The position numbers and the translations under genes were made by a program. Positions 9,526-20,875 of a stretch of 64,000 nucleotides of DNA are shown in pieces. The notes beneath the pieces are model-generated. The model saw only the letters and a program-made list of their open reading frames with translations. It searched no databases and was not told the DNA's origin. Position 1 is the first letter of the stretch. The number at the start of each line of letters is the position of its first letter. This stretch comes from Spirochaetales bacterium (GTDB lineage Bacteria > Spirochaetota > Spirochaetia > DSM-2461): NCBI GenBank assembly GCA_003247135.1, contig QKAW01000013.1:27868-91867 (forward strand), given 5' to 3'.

Positions 9526-11223
9526 ATGTCAAGAAAGATATTAATAGTTGGTGGAGTTGCAGGAGGAGCATCTGTTGCTGCAAGGTTACGTAGACACAGT
9601 GAAGATGATCAATTAATTGTTTTTGAAAGAGGACCACATGTCTCTTTCTCCAACTGTTCTCTACCATATTATTTAAGCAGAGTAGTTAATAATTCAGATA
9701 AACTAGTAATGATGAGTCCTGAGAAATTCAAAACTCAGTATAATATAGAGATAAGACAGGAAAATGAGGTTTTATCTATAGATAGAAAAAATAAGAGTAT
9801 TAAAGTAAAGAATCTTGCCACAGGGGAAGAGTATAACGAAACTTATGATAAACTTGTTCTATCTCCAGGTGGAAAACCAATAGTTCCTCCAATCCCCGGA
9901 ATTGATAAAGCAAACAAATACACTATTAGAAATGTTATAGATATAGTAAAACTTGATGAAGCACTTAAGGGAGAGCAGAAGAAGGTTACTGTTATTGGCG
10001 GTGGATTTATCGGTATTGAGGCTGCTGAGAACCTTAAAGAAGCTGGGCATGATGTTACAGTTATAGAAGCTATGCCTCAGATTTTAAGAATTTTTGACTA
10101 TGACATGGTTCAAATTCTTCATAAAGAGATAATGGATAAGGGTATTAATCTTATAGTTGATGATAAAGTTACAGGATTTGAAGAAAAAAGTGTTCTTTTA
10201 GGTTCAGGAAAGAGTATAGATAGTGATGTTGTAGTATTAGCAATAGGAGTTCTCCCTGAAACTGACCTTGCGAAGTCTGCAGATCTTGAACTGGGAAAGA
10301 CTGGAGCCATGAAGGTTGACCAGAACTACCAAACAAATGATAAAGATATCTATGCAGTAGGTGATGTAATTGAAGTTTACAACCCGCTGTTTAAAGACTT
10401 TTTTAAACTGCCACTTGCTGGACCAGCATTAAAACAGGCTAGAAGTGTCGCTGACCATATTAACGGCCAGAGTGTTGATAACCGTGGATTTATAGGAACT
10501 TCTGTGTTGCAGGTTTTTGATTACCATGCAGCCTCAACAGGACTTACCGAGAGTTTAATACAGCACCTGAATCTTGGTGTAAAGTACGATGTTGTTAGAA
10601 TAATACCTTCTGATAAAGTTAGTCTAATGCCTACAAATAGTTCAATGCACTTTAAACTTATCTTTGAAGTACCAACAGGGAAAATTCTAGGTGCACAGGC
10701 TATTGGTAAAGGAAATGCTGATAAACGGATAGATGTTATAGCAACAGTTATAAAATTTGGCGGAACAGTAAATGACTTAAAGGATCTGGAGCTATGTTAT
10801 GCACCTCCATTTGGAACAGCAAAGGATGTAGTAAATTTTGCAGGTTATGTAGGATCGAATCTTTTAAGAGGGGATTTTAAACAGGTTCAGCCATCAGAAA
10901 TAAGGTCATTATATGAGTCTGGTGCAAAAATTATTGATGTGCGAGAACCGGTAGAGTACAATAGAAGCCATATTAAAAATGTGCCAAATATTCCTTTAAG
11001 CCAGTTAAGATCAAGAATTTCAGAAATACCAAAAGATGAACCTGTCTACCTACACTGTAGAAGTGGTCAGAGAAGCTACAACGCAACATTAGCCCTGCAG
11101 AAGCTGGGATTTGATAATATTTACAATGTAGCCGGTGGATTTCTTGGAATATCTCTTTTTGAATATTTTAATGATACTACACAAAATAGAGAGCAAATTG
11201 TTACGGACTATAATTTTAACTAA
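9526..11223 (+). CDS. CoA-disulfide reductase with C-terminal rhodanese domain
   Basis: FAD/NAD motifs (VGGVAGGASVAARLRR, VIGGGFIGIEAAENL), active SFSNCSLPYY, rhodanese CRSGQRS. Confidence 0.9.
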   Translation: MSRKILIVGGVAGGASVAARLRRHSEDDQLIVFERGPHVSFSNCSLPYYLSRVVNNSDKLVMMSPEKFKTQYNIEIRQENEVLSIDRKNKSIKVKNLATGEEYNETYDKLVLSPGGKPIVPPIPGIDKANKYTIRNVIDIVKLDEALKGEQKKVTVIGGGFIGIEAAENLKEAGHDVTVIEAMPQILRIFDYDMVQILHKEIMDKGINLIVDDKVTGFEEKSVLLGSGKSIDSDVVVLAIGVLPETDLAKSADLELGKTGAMKVDQNYQTNDKDIYAVGDVIEVYNPLFKDFFKLPLAGPALKQARSVADHINGQSVDNRGFIGTSVLQVFDYHAASTGLTESLIQHLNLGVKYDVVRIIPSDKVSLMPTNSSMHFKLIFEVPTGKILGAQAIGKGNADKRIDVIATVIKFGGTVNDLKDLELCYAPPFGTAKDVVNFAGYVGSNLLRGDFKQVQPSEIRSLYESGAKIIDVREPVEYNRSHIKNVPNIPLSQLRSRISEIPKDEPVYLHCRSGQRSYNATLALQKLGFDNIYNVAGGFLGISLFEYFNDTTQNREQIVTDYNFN

Positions 11224-11309
11224 AATTTGCTAAACAGACTGGAGTAAATTATAATTAAAGTATATTTTTCTCCAGTGGAAGATTAGTTTAGCTAAATGAG
11301 CAATAGCGT

Positions 11310-11963
11310 CTAATCTTCCCTTTTTTTTATCTCTCTTAAACTGTTTTCCACACTCTTTAATATGTCTCTATTTTTTTCGTGAATAAGATGGTATGCAGGT
11401 ACACTATCTAAAATATTATCTGCTAATATGTTTTTTAACCCCAACTCTTTTATTATTTTAAGTCCGGTCTCTTTTCCGGAAATTACAACTTCTACACGAT
11501 TTTTATCTAAAAGCTCAAAGGCCTTTTCATGGGTGTTAGTAATAACAGCATTCATGTTCTCTGTTCTTTTTTCAATAGATTTTATACCTCTAACATAAGC
11601 TATTCTATATTTTGCCAACCCACCCCAGGATTCTATCTTTATATTTTTATCCTTGGTAAAAGCTATTGTTTCAATAGAAAACAGAGGTTCATCAACTATT
11701 AATAATGATGGATAATTATCTGCAACACTCTTGAATCTAAAAAGTTCTCCATCACTCTCTCCACTACTGGAAGATATTAATGAACCTTCGAAGGAGTTGT
11801 TCTTAATTGTTAAGGTGTAACCAAGTTTTTTGTAAACTTCTCTGATAATTGGAGTTGCTTTAACTATATATATATTATCTTTAGGACCAGCAGATATTAC
11901 AATTTCCTGAGAGAATATAGAGAAGGAAAATATAAAGATTAGTATTGAACAAAAATACTTCAT
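11310..11963 (-). CDS. Secreted periplasmic substrate-binding-like protein (SBP_bac_3-like)
   Basis: Signal peptide MKYFCSILIFIFSFSIFSQ followed by a periplasmic binding protein-like body. Confidence 0.55.
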   Translation of the reverse strand: MKYFCSILIFIFSFSIFSQEIVISAGPKDNIYIVKATPIIREVYKKLGYTLTIKNNSFEGSLISSSSGESDGELFRFKSVADNYPSLLIVDEPLFSIETIAFTKDKNIKIESWGGLAKYRIAYVRGIKSIEKRTENMNAVITNTHEKAFELLDKNRVEVVISGKETGLKIIKELGLKNILADNILDSVPAYHLIHEKNRDILKSVENSLREIKKRED

Positions 11964-12034
11964 AATTAAATTATATAAAAAATGATAAGAAATAAAAGAA
12001 TTTTATATTTATATTTTTATGATATAATCAATAT

Positions 12035-12748
12035 ATGAAGAATGATGTTTTAGAACTAAAAAAAAGTCTGATGGAAAAAGCTACTGAAGAGCGTAGATTA
12101 AAGGTTATGTACTACTTTAAAACAGGAAAGGGAGAGTATGGAGAGGGTGATACCTTTCTTGGAATTTCTAATCCGGATTTACGGGAATGTATAAAACCGT
12201 ATTTAAAAAAAATCAGCCTGGAGGATCTACAGGAACTACTAAAATCAAAAGAGCATGAGTTCAGATTAGCTGCTCTATTAATTTTTGTGGATAGATATAG
12301 AAAAAACAGTGAAGAGAGAGAAGAAATTGTAAATATTTATACTCAGAGTACTCGGTATATAAATAACTGGGATCTGGTCGACTGTTCTGCCCATAATATT
12401 CTAGGGCCATGGTTAAGCAGTCGCCCAAGAGATATTTTATATGAATTTGCAACTAGTGGGGATTTGTGGGAAGAGAGAATTTCAATTATGAGTACTTTGC
12501 ACTTTATAATAAAAGAGAGAGAGTTTGAAGAGACTTTAAAACTTGCAAAAATACTATTAACCCATAAGCACGATCTAATTCATAAAGCTGTTGGATGGAT
12601 GCTTAGGGAGATTGGAAAAATTTCAATGGAAACTGAGGAGAAATTTCTTAAAGAGCATTATAAAGTTATGCCCAGAACAATGTTACGATACGCTATAGAG
12701 AAATTTCCTGAAGAGTTAAGGCAAGATTATTTAAAAGGAAGAGTCTAG
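12035..12748 (+). CDS. DNA alkylation repair protein (AlkD-like HEAT repeat)
   Basis: FLGISNPDLRECIKPYLK, NNWDLVDCSAHNILGPWL, HKAVGWMLREIGK motifs. Confidence 0.85.
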   Translation: MKNDVLELKKSLMEKATEERRLKVMYYFKTGKGEYGEGDTFLGISNPDLRECIKPYLKKISLEDLQELLKSKEHEFRLAALLIFVDRYRKNSEEREEIVNIYTQSTRYINNWDLVDCSAHNILGPWLSSRPRDILYEFATSGDLWEERISIMSTLHFIIKEREFEETLKLAKILLTHKHDLIHKAVGWMLREIGKISMETEEKFLKEHYKVMPRTMLRYAIEKFPEELRQDYLKGRV

Positions 12749-14280
12749 CCTTCCCGTGTAATAATATCCAGTGCACTTTTTATACCATCAGCTGCACTGG
12801 ATACAATACCTCCTGCCCAGCCGGCTCCTTCCCCTGCAAAGTAGAGATTATTAAAACCATCGCATAAACCCTTTGAGTCTCTGGAAACCTGAATAGTTGA
12901 TGATGTTTTACTCTCTAACCCCATTATTGTTCCAGTTTCATAACCTGATAGTTTTTTTGAAAAATCAATTAACCCCTGTTTTAATGGTTTAATTACAGTT
13001 TTAGGCAAAAGCTCTTCAAGATTGTATGGTGTAATACCAAGGGGGTAGGATGTTTCACCTATAACCCCTGTTGGCCTCCCATTAATGAAATCTGATATCT
13101 TCATTCCGGGAATACTGTATCCTCCTGTTGCCTGATAATAGGAGTGTTCTAACTCTTCAAGCTTATCCAACGCTTCAAGAGGGGATACTTCTCTTTGGAA
13201 AAACTCTGAGAAATTAAAACTAGCCACTACTGCAGCATTTGCATATTTCCCATCTCTATTGTAATTGCTCATACCGTTTACTATAGATGTATCTTTTGTT
13301 GCAGCAGCTGGAACAACAACTCCACCCGGACACATGCAAAATGAGAAAACTGATGCGGAATCAGTCTTTGCTGTTAACCTGTACTCCGCAGCCTTTAAAC
13401 CATTTATATTGGAAACACCCCATTGTGCTTCATTTATTAATTCCTGGGGATGTTCAGCTCTAAAACCAAGAGCAAAGTTTTTTGTAGTAAAATGTACACC
13501 TTTTTTGATTAATTCTCTGTAAGTTGAAAATGAAGAGTGTCCAGTGGCAAGAATCAGATAATCCAGATCCACTACACCACATGAGGTTTCCACACTTTTT
13601 ATAGTTTTGCTATCACTGCTAAAAGAGATAAATTTTGTTTCAAAACAGAATTCCCCACCTAATTCAAGGAAAGATTCCCTTAAGTTTTTTGTAACTGTTT
13701 TTAGGTTATCACTTCCAATATGGGGGTGAACCAGAGAGTAAATCTCTTCCGGAGCTCCACTATTAATAAAAGTGGTGAGTATAAAATCCTTCTCTTTTGA
13801 TATATGCTTGTTTCGGGATGTAAGCTTTCCATCAGAATAGGTTCCTGCACCGCCTTCACCAAAAGCAAAATTTGAATTTGGGTTAAATATTCCATTATTC
13901 ATTAAAGAGATTATATCTTTGTCTCTATCTTCTACTTTTTTACCTTGCTCCAGAATAGTCACTTTAAATCCGGCATTTAATAGTATAAGACCTGAGAAAA
14001 TACCTGCAGGGCCAGAACCTACTATAATTACACGTTTTTCTCGATTTTGGCGGGAAATATTAAATATTTCACTCTGTTTTTTAGTAAAATCAATCTTTTC
14101 TTTGGAAATTTCAATATTTACATTCCAGTGAATATTACTCTTTTTTCTTGCATCAAGACTTTGTCTGGTTATATTTATAACACCTTTTTTGAAAATTCCA
14201 TTTTTTTTAAGGGATTTTTCTATATCTGCATAACTGTAATTTACAGGGAGTTTTAACTCGAAAGAACTCTTTTTCATCAA
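12745..14280 (-). CDS. FAD-dependent dehydrogenase (COG2509-type)
   Basis: VIIVGSGPAGIFSGLILLNAGF dinucleotide-binding motif; C-terminal LYFAGEGAGWAGGIVSSAADGIKSA. Confidence 0.85.
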   Translation of the reverse strand: MMKKSSFELKLPVNYSYADIEKSLKKNGIFKKGVINITRQSLDARKKSNIHWNVNIEISKEKIDFTKKQSEIFNISRQNREKRVIIVGSGPAGIFSGLILLNAGFKVTILEQGKKVEDRDKDIISLMNNGIFNPNSNFAFGEGGAGTYSDGKLTSRNKHISKEKDFILTTFINSGAPEEIYSLVHPHIGSDNLKTVTKNLRESFLELGGEFCFETKFISFSSDSKTIKSVETSCGVVDLDYLILATGHSSFSTYRELIKKGVHFTTKNFALGFRAEHPQELINEAQWGVSNINGLKAAEYRLTAKTDSASVFSFCMCPGGVVVPAAATKDTSIVNGMSNYNRDGKYANAAVVASFNFSEFFQREVSPLEALDKLEELEHSYYQATGGYSIPGMKISDFINGRPTGVIGETSYPLGITPYNLEELLPKTVIKPLKQGLIDFSKKLSGYETGTIMGLESKTSSTIQVSRDSKGLCDGFNNLYFAGEGAGWAGGIVSSAADGIKSALDIITREG

Positions 14281-14394
14281 ATTATTATATATTTTTCTTG
14301 ACGTAAACGCTATCCTTTATTATTAATTCATATAGTCTAAATAGTGATCCGTTCAAATGCTGGAGGTGAGATCTATTAAAAAAGGAGAATTTTT

Positions 14395-16740
14395 TTGGCA
14401 ACTAAACAGAAAAAACTACTAATAGTGGAGAGTCCCGCAAAAGCAAAAACAATAAAAAAATTCCTTGGTAAAGATTTTACAGTAAAGGCATCGGTAGGTC
14501 ATATAAGGGATCTCAATAAGGGCCGGGGAAAGAAGAATTTCGGTATAGATGTAGAGAATAACTATAAACCCGAGTATATAATCATAAAAGGAAAAGAGAA
14601 GACTGTAAAAGAGTTAAAAGAAGCAGCTGACAAAGCAGATGTTGTTTATTTAGCACCCGACCCTGATAGAGAGGGAGAGGCAATAGCTTGGCACCTGAAA
14701 GAGGCTCTGGAGTTAACAGATGAACAGGCAAACAGAGTTACATATTCAGCTGTTACAAAAAAAGCAGTTATGGATGCTGTTGCAAACCCAAGCAAAATTG
14801 ATATGAACAGAGTTAACGCCCAACAAGGTAGACGAGTTTTAGACAGACTTGTAGGTTTTAATCTTTCTCCATTTTTATGGGCAAAAATTGCAAAAAATTT
14901 AAGTGCCGGTAGAGTTCAGTCTGTAGCAGTAAAAATTATAGTTGAAAGGGAAAGAGAGATAGCAGCTTTTAATCCTGAAGAGTTCTGGAAAATTTCAGCA
15001 AGTCTCAATAAAGAAATTGATTTTGAGGCTGATCTTGTAAAGTGGAAAGGGAAAAAATTTGCCCTTGGAAATAAAATTGCAGAAAAGGGTGATTCTGTAA
15101 AAGATATTGCAGAAAAACTAAGAAACTCAAATTTCAGGGTAATAGATGTAATCAGTAAGGAGAGCAAGGGTAAACCTGGAGCTCCATTTATTACATCAAC
15201 CCTTCAACAGGCTGCAAGTACAAACCTGGGCTTTGGAACAAGTAGAACAATGCAGGTAGCACAAAGACTCTATGAAGGTACTGAAATCGAGGATGGAGTA
15301 CATACAGGACTTATAACCTATATGAGAACTGATTCTACAAGAATTGCTCCTGAAGGTCTTGAGGAAGTTCGAAAATATGTAGAAGAGGTATATAAAAAGG
15401 ATTATCTGCCAGATAGTGCTAATATTTATTCAACAAATAAAAGTGCGCAGGATGCCCACGAAGCAATAAGACCAACCTCAGTATACAACACACCGGAAAA
15501 AGTAAAGCCATATATTAGCGATGAGCAGTACAAACTCTATAAACTTATATGGGAGAGATTTGTTGCCAGTCAGATGAAACCTGCTGTATATAATGTTACA
15601 ACAATTTCAATTGGAGCCGATGAAGGTCTATTTGAAGCAAAGGGAAGAGTAACAGTTTTTGATGGATATACAGTATTACTGGATGATAGTAAAAAAGAGG
15701 ATGATAAATACCAAACACTTCCAAACATTATAAAGGATGATGAACTTTTACTAAACAGTTTAACCGAGAGTCAACACTTTACTAAACCACCAGCAAGATA
15801 TAGTGAAGCGAGTCTTGTTAAAGCACTGGAGAAAGAGGGTATAGGTCGACCATCAACCTATGCTCCAATTGTTACAACAATTAAAGAGAGAGGCTACGTA
15901 AGGCTAGAGAAGAAGGCATTCCATGCCACTGAGTTGGGAATGGCTGTAAATGATATGCTAGAACAGAATTTCGAAAATATAATGCAACTAAAATTTACTG
16001 CAGATATGGAGACTGATCTGGACCTTGTTGAACATGGGGAAAAGGATTGGGTAAAACTTATAGATGAATTTTATAAACCATTTCTAAAAGCTCTGGAAGT
16101 TGCAACAAAAACAGCTGAACCTTTAAAGGGTAGACCATATCTTGGAGAGGAGAAGTGTCCAAAGTGTGGTAAAGATCTTGTAATAAAGTATTCCAAAAAT
16201 GGAGCATTTCTTGGGTGTTCCGATTATCCGGAATGTAAGGGATTACTTGCAATGCATGGAGAGGGATTAACAGACGAAGAGTCTGAGAGATTTGCAGATG
16301 TAAAATGCCCTGTTTGTGAAAGCAAAATGGTTGTAAAAACAACACGGTTTGGTAAAAAATTCCTTGCTTGCAGTCAGTATCCGGATTGTACAGGAACAAT
16401 GTCTCTGGATAATGAAGGTAATATAGTTAAAATGCCGGAAATTGATATGAACTGTAACAAGTGTGGAAAGAAAATGGATGTTAAAGTCGGACGTTCTGGC
16501 CCATTCCTAGCTTGTTCTGGATATCCGGATTGTAAAAATACTATGGCAATTGATAAAAATGGCCAACCAGTTATTCTTCCTGAAATAGAGGGGGAGGTTT
16601 GTGAAAAGTGCGGTTCAGAAATGGTTGTAAAAAATAGTAGAAGAGGCCCTTTCCTCGCTTGCAGTGCTTATCCAAAATGCCGAAATGCAAAACCTATAAA
16701 GAAAGATGATGAGACCGAGAGTAATGGAGAGGTGAAATAA
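14395..16740 (+). CDS. topA: DNA topoisomerase I
   Basis: KKLLIVESPAKAKTIKKFLG, active site GLITYMRTDSTR, four C-terminal zinc-ribbon repeats. TTG start after an AAGGAG RBS. Confidence 0.97.
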   Translation: MATKQKKLLIVESPAKAKTIKKFLGKDFTVKASVGHIRDLNKGRGKKNFGIDVENNYKPEYIIIKGKEKTVKELKEAADKADVVYLAPDPDREGEAIAWHLKEALELTDEQANRVTYSAVTKKAVMDAVANPSKIDMNRVNAQQGRRVLDRLVGFNLSPFLWAKIAKNLSAGRVQSVAVKIIVEREREIAAFNPEEFWKISASLNKEIDFEADLVKWKGKKFALGNKIAEKGDSVKDIAEKLRNSNFRVIDVISKESKGKPGAPFITSTLQQAASTNLGFGTSRTMQVAQRLYEGTEIEDGVHTGLITYMRTDSTRIAPEGLEEVRKYVEEVYKKDYLPDSANIYSTNKSAQDAHEAIRPTSVYNTPEKVKPYISDEQYKLYKLIWERFVASQMKPAVYNVTTISIGADEGLFEAKGRVTVFDGYTVLLDDSKKEDDKYQTLPNIIKDDELLLNSLTESQHFTKPPARYSEASLVKALEKEGIGRPSTYAPIVTTIKERGYVRLEKKAFHATELGMAVNDMLEQNFENIMQLKFTADMETDLDLVEHGEKDWVKLIDEFYKPFLKALEVATKTAEPLKGRPYLGEEKCPKCGKDLVIKYSKNGAFLGCSDYPECKGLLAMHGEGLTDEESERFADVKCPVCESKMVVKTTRFGKKFLACSQYPDCTGTMSLDNEGNIVKMPEIDMNCNKCGKKMDVKVGRSGPFLACSGYPDCKNTMAIDKNGQPVILPEIEGEVCEKCGSEMVVKNSRRGPFLACSAYPKCRNAKPIKKDDETESNGEVK

Positions 16741-16784
16741 AAAAAATTAAATCCAATCTGGATAAAAATTTAATTCGTTTATAT

Positions 16785-18407
16785 TTGAACTCAACATCTG
16801 AAGGTGTATTTGTTTTAAACAAAAATAAGCAGCTTATATTTTGCAATGAGAAATTTAAAAATATTACAGGATTAGATACAAGTATAAAAAATCTTGTGCC
16901 AACAATGGTTGAAGGTGGTTGGCACAATGATAATTTTTACCAGAAAATGTGGCAGTTAATAAATGAAAACGGTTATTGGGAAGATGAAGTCTGGGATATT
17001 CATGGTGCTAACAAGAGCCTCTATGTAATGAATCAGAAAATTATAAGATTTGGAGCAATAACGAAAAGTAAATATCTTGGAATTATAACCGATATTACTT
17101 CACAGCTAAAAGCTCAGCAGGAGCTCTCATATCTGGAGAAAATTGATCAGAGTACAAATGTTGCAAACCGTTTCTTTGGAGAGAAAAAGTTAAAAGAATT
17201 TTTAGAGGAAAAAAGAAAGAATGTAGCAATTGTATTACTTGATGTTAATAATTTTTCTCTAATATCTAATACCTTTGGACATACCCAGGGTGATAAAGTT
17301 TTAAAAATAATAGCAAATAGATTAAAAAAAAGCATTGATGGGGATCAAATCTTCAGTTTTGGAACTGACAGATTTGTAATGTACTTCAGTTACGAAGATA
17401 ATGATCACATTGAATCTACAGCCTTCAGTATTATAGATCAGTTTTATGAGCCATTTATAATCAATGGAAATGATTTTTTTCTCTCTGTTAATTTGGGAAT
17501 ATCACTCTATTTAAAGAATGGAATTGATCCTGAAGAGTTAATAAGAAATGCTGACTCAGCAATGCTAGAGTCGAGAAAAGAGGATACTAATAGATTCTGT
17601 TTTTATGAATCCCAGATGAATGATTCAATAGTTGAACAGTTCCAGTTTATTGGGGATTTAAGGAAGTCAATTGAGAGAGAAGAGCTTAGTATGGCTTATC
17701 ATCCCCAGGTGGACAGTAGTATTAATAGAGTTGTAGGTGCCGAAGCACTTCTAAGATGGATTAGTAAAGATAGAGGTTATATTTCCCCTGCAAAATTTAT
17801 TCCTGTAGCAGAAAAAAAAGGATTAATGACACCCCTTGGTGAGTGGGTTCTAAGAAGCTGTTGTGATAATTTTACTAAGTGGAAAGAATTTGGAATCAAT
17901 GACTCATCAATGTCTATAAACATCTCTGCTGTTCAATTTAATGATAAAAATCTGGTTCCAATAATAAAAAATATTTTTTATAATAGGGTGGATACTAGTT
18001 TAATAGAGCTGGAAATTACTGAAAGTTCTGTAATCGATGATGTAGATTTAGCCATTAAAACAATGTATAATCTTAAAGACATGGGGTTTAGATTAGCTAT
18101 AGATGACTTTGGGATAGGTTTTTCATCCTTAAGTTATTTAAAGAAATTCCCTATAGATAAACTAAAAATTGATAAATCATTTATTGATAGTATCCTAGAA
18201 GAGTCCGGAAGTGTCGCAATAGTCAAAAGTATTATTAGCTTGGCAGATAATCTTGATTTAAAAGTAATATCCGAAGGGGTTGAGACAAAAGAGCAGCTTG
18301 ATTTAGTAAAGAATCTTGGGTGTCCCCTAATTCAAGGATATTATTACAGTGAACCATTAACCCTTGATAAATTTATTAAATTTCATAGGGAGCTTAATAA
18401 TAATTAG
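16785..18407 (+). CDS. PAS-GGDEF(degenerate)-EAL protein, putative c-di-GMP phosphodiesterase
   Basis: PAS-like N-terminus, degenerate GGDEF (GTDRF), intact EAL (AEALLRW). Start uncertain: TTG at 16785 or an upstream non-canonical codon near 16746. Confidence 0.85.
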   Translation: MNSTSEGVFVLNKNKQLIFCNEKFKNITGLDTSIKNLVPTMVEGGWHNDNFYQKMWQLINENGYWEDEVWDIHGANKSLYVMNQKIIRFGAITKSKYLGIITDITSQLKAQQELSYLEKIDQSTNVANRFFGEKKLKEFLEEKRKNVAIVLLDVNNFSLISNTFGHTQGDKVLKIIANRLKKSIDGDQIFSFGTDRFVMYFSYEDNDHIESTAFSIIDQFYEPFIINGNDFFLSVNLGISLYLKNGIDPEELIRNADSAMLESRKEDTNRFCFYESQMNDSIVEQFQFIGDLRKSIEREELSMAYHPQVDSSINRVVGAEALLRWISKDRGYISPAKFIPVAEKKGLMTPLGEWVLRSCCDNFTKWKEFGINDSSMSINISAVQFNDKNLVPIIKNIFYNRVDTSLIELEITESSVIDDVDLAIKTMYNLKDMGFRLAIDDFGIGFSSLSYLKKFPIDKLKIDKSFIDSILEESGSVAIVKSIISLADNLDLKVISEGVETKEQLDLVKNLGCPLIQGYYYSEPLTLDKFIKFHRELNNN

Positions 18408-18470
18408 GGTTTTACTTTACTTTTTGACTTTTTATACATAAATTGTAATTAATAGATTAAGGAGAGCATA

Positions 18471-20591
18471 GTGGCAGGTGCCGATAACGATAAAAAACCG
18501 GATAACGGTAATAAAGATAAATTTGATGAAGTGTTTAAAAAACTGAAAGGTGGTAATGGTAAGTTTCCTTTAATCTATCTTATTGGAGTTGTAATCGCAA
18601 TAATTGCAATAAATACTTACTTTACTAAAATGACTTCTAATACAATTCCATTAAGTACATTTCAGAGCAAGATTGAGTCTGGTGAGATTAAATATGTTAA
18701 GTTTGTAGACGGTTTATATGAAGGTTACTTAATAAATCCAAATGGAGCTGACTCCTCAAGATTATCAGTTTATAGAGCAATTCCTCTACCAAGATTAACA
18801 GATGCTTCATTTATTGAACTTCTCGATAAAAGTGGAATTCAGTACGAAGTTATACCAGAGGATAACAACCCTTTAATAGCAATGTTACTTCAATGGGTAA
18901 TTCCATTGGGTTTAATGTTCTTAATTTGGAGATTCATGTTTAAAAAACTTGGTGGTATGGGTGGATCGAATGTTATGAATTTCGGTCAGAACAAATCCAA
19001 AATTCTATCAGAAGCCAACACCGGAGTTCTATTTAACGATGTTGCAGGATGTGAAGAGGCAAAGTATGAGCTGGAAGAGGTTGTAGATTTTTTAAAGAAT
19101 TCAAAAAAATATACTGAGATTGGTGGTAAAATACCAAAGGGTGTACTACTTGTTGGTCCCCCGGGTACAGGTAAAACATTAATGGCAAAAGCTGTTGCAG
19201 GGGAAGCTGGAGTTACTTTCTTTAAGCTTTCAGGTGCGGATTTTGTAGAAATGTTTGTTGGTGTTGGAGCTGCAAGAGTTAGAGATCTGTTTAAACAGGC
19301 CAGAGAGAAAGCACCGTCAATAATATTTATAGATGAGCTTGATGCTATCGGTAAAAGTCGGGCCGCATCACTATCAACAAACGATGAACGTGAACAGACA
19401 TTAAATCAGTTACTTGTTGAAATGGATGGTTTTGACACACAGACAGGCGTTATCCTGCTTGCAGCAACAAACAGACCTGAAATTCTGGATCCCGCACTTT
19501 TAAGACCTGGTCGATTTGACAGACAAGTTCTGGTAGACAAACCGGATCTTCTGGGACGTGAAGAGATATTAAGAATACACTCAAAAGGTGTTAAACTGGA
19601 TTCTGAACTGTCATTAAAAGATGTTGCAAAATCTACCCCTGGCTTTGTTGGTGCAGACTTGGCAAATATTGTTAATGAAGCGGCACTTTTAGCAGTTAGA
19701 GCTGGTAGAAAATTTGTTAAACAAGCTGATTTTGAGGAAGCTATTGAGAAATCTGTAGCAGGTCTTGAGAAGAAGAATAGATTAATAAACCCACGTGAGC
19801 GAGAGATTGTTGCATATCATGAAGTAGGGCATGCATTAATTGCTGCATTTACTCCAGATCAGAACCCTGTACAGAAAATTTCCATAGTGCCAAGGGGATT
19901 TGGTGCACTGGGTTATACCATGCAGACTCCTACCGAAGATCGATTTTTAATGACTGAAGAGGAGTTGATTGGAGAAGTTGATGTTCTTCTTGGTGGTAGA
20001 GCTGCAGAGATGCTAATATATAATAAACTTTCAACTGGAGCTTCCAACGATATAGAGAGAGCAACCAAAATTGTTAAGAATATGATTACTGTTTACGGTA
20101 TGAGTAGCAGATTTAAAAATGTTGCTTTAAGTGTTCAACAGAACTCATATTTACAGGGTGGTGGTTCAACAAAAGAGTACTCAGAGACAACTCAGCAATA
20201 CATTGATGATGAAATTTCCAAGGTTCTTGCTGAAAGATATGAGCATGTTCAAGGAATATTAAAAGATCATCTGGAACTACTTGAATCATTAACTGAAAGG
20301 TTAATGCATGATGAAGTTTTAACAAGTAGTGAATTTATGGACCTTGTTAAGGCTGATGAGAAGGGTAAACAAAGTTATGAAGAGAGAAAGAAGCTTGACA
20401 TGAAACCTTCTGAAAGAGCTGAAGAGACCGGGAAAAAGAGAAATGATGAAATTATAGAAAGAAATAAAGCTATAATGGAAGCTAAAAAAAATGCCCCCCC
20501 TGTTGTTAGAGAGGAACATAAAAAAGAGAATCCATTTGTCAGGGAAATTGAATTGAAATTAAAAGACCCTACAGATAAAAAAGATAAGTAA
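18471..20591 (+). CDS. ftsH: ATP-dependent zinc metalloprotease FtsH
   Basis: Walker [24 protein letters not shown], zinc motif HEVGH. GTG start. Confidence 0.97.
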   Translation: MAGADNDKKPDNGNKDKFDEVFKKLKGGNGKFPLIYLIGVVIAIIAINTYFTKMTSNTIPLSTFQSKIESGEIKYVKFVDGLYEGYLINPNGADSSRLSVYRAIPLPRLTDASFIELLDKSGIQYEVIPEDNNPLIAMLLQWVIPLGLMFLIWRFMFKKLGGMGGSNVMNFGQNKSKILSEANTGVLFNDVAGCEEAKYELEEVVDFLKNSKKYTEIGGKIPKGVLLVGPPGTGKTLMAKAVAGEAGVTFFKLSGADFVEMFVGVGAARVRDLFKQAREKAPSIIFIDELDAIGKSRAASLSTNDEREQTLNQLLVEMDGFDTQTGVILLAATNRPEILDPALLRPGRFDRQVLVDKPDLLGREEILRIHSKGVKLDSELSLKDVAKSTPGFVGADLANIVNEAALLAVRAGRKFVKQADFEEAIEKSVAGLEKKNRLINPREREIVAYHEVGHALIAAFTPDQNPVQKISIVPRGFGALGYTMQTPTEDRFLMTEEELIGEVDVLLGGRAAEMLIYNKLSTGASNDIERATKIVKNMITVYGMSSRFKNVALSVQQNSYLQGGGSTKEYSETTQQYIDDEISKVLAERYEHVQGILKDHLELLESLTERLMHDEVLTSSEFMDLVKADEKGKQSYEERKKLDMKPSERAEETGKKRNDEIIERNKAIMEAKKNAPPVVREEHKKENPFVREIELKLKDPTDKKDK

Positions 20592-20598
20592 AAATTAG

Positions 20599-20624
20599 CC
20601 GGAGAATTATTCTCCGGTTTTTTT
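20599..20624 (+). terminator. Rho-independent terminator after ftsH
   Basis: CCGGAGAA-tta-TTCTCCGG followed by T7. Confidence 0.85.
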
Positions 20625-20645
20625 AATTTAAAAAGAGGTAACAAA

Positions 20646-20858
20646 ATGATATTTTATAGGTTTTTAATGTTTGTCGTTATTTGTTTCGGTGGATATATGA
20701 TCTACAGAGTTGCAATCAGTTCATGGAAAAAGTCATCTGTAGATGATAAACTGGATGAAATAGAGCTTGAAAAAGAGATTCATGAGCATATTCAGGAAGT
20801 AGATGAAGAAGAAGCAAAACATAATAAAGAAGACATAGATAATTTTTTAAAGTCATAG
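20646..20858 (+). CDS. Small single-TM protein with charged C-terminal tail
   Basis: 70 aa, N-terminal TM helix, acidic/basic coiled tail; between ftsH and an SPFH gene. Confidence 0.6.
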   Translation: MIFYRFLMFVVICFGGYMIYRVAISSWKKSSVDDKLDEIELEKEIHEHIQEVDEEEAKHNKEDIDNFLKS

Positions 20859-20875
20859 TTAATTAAGGAGTTAAA

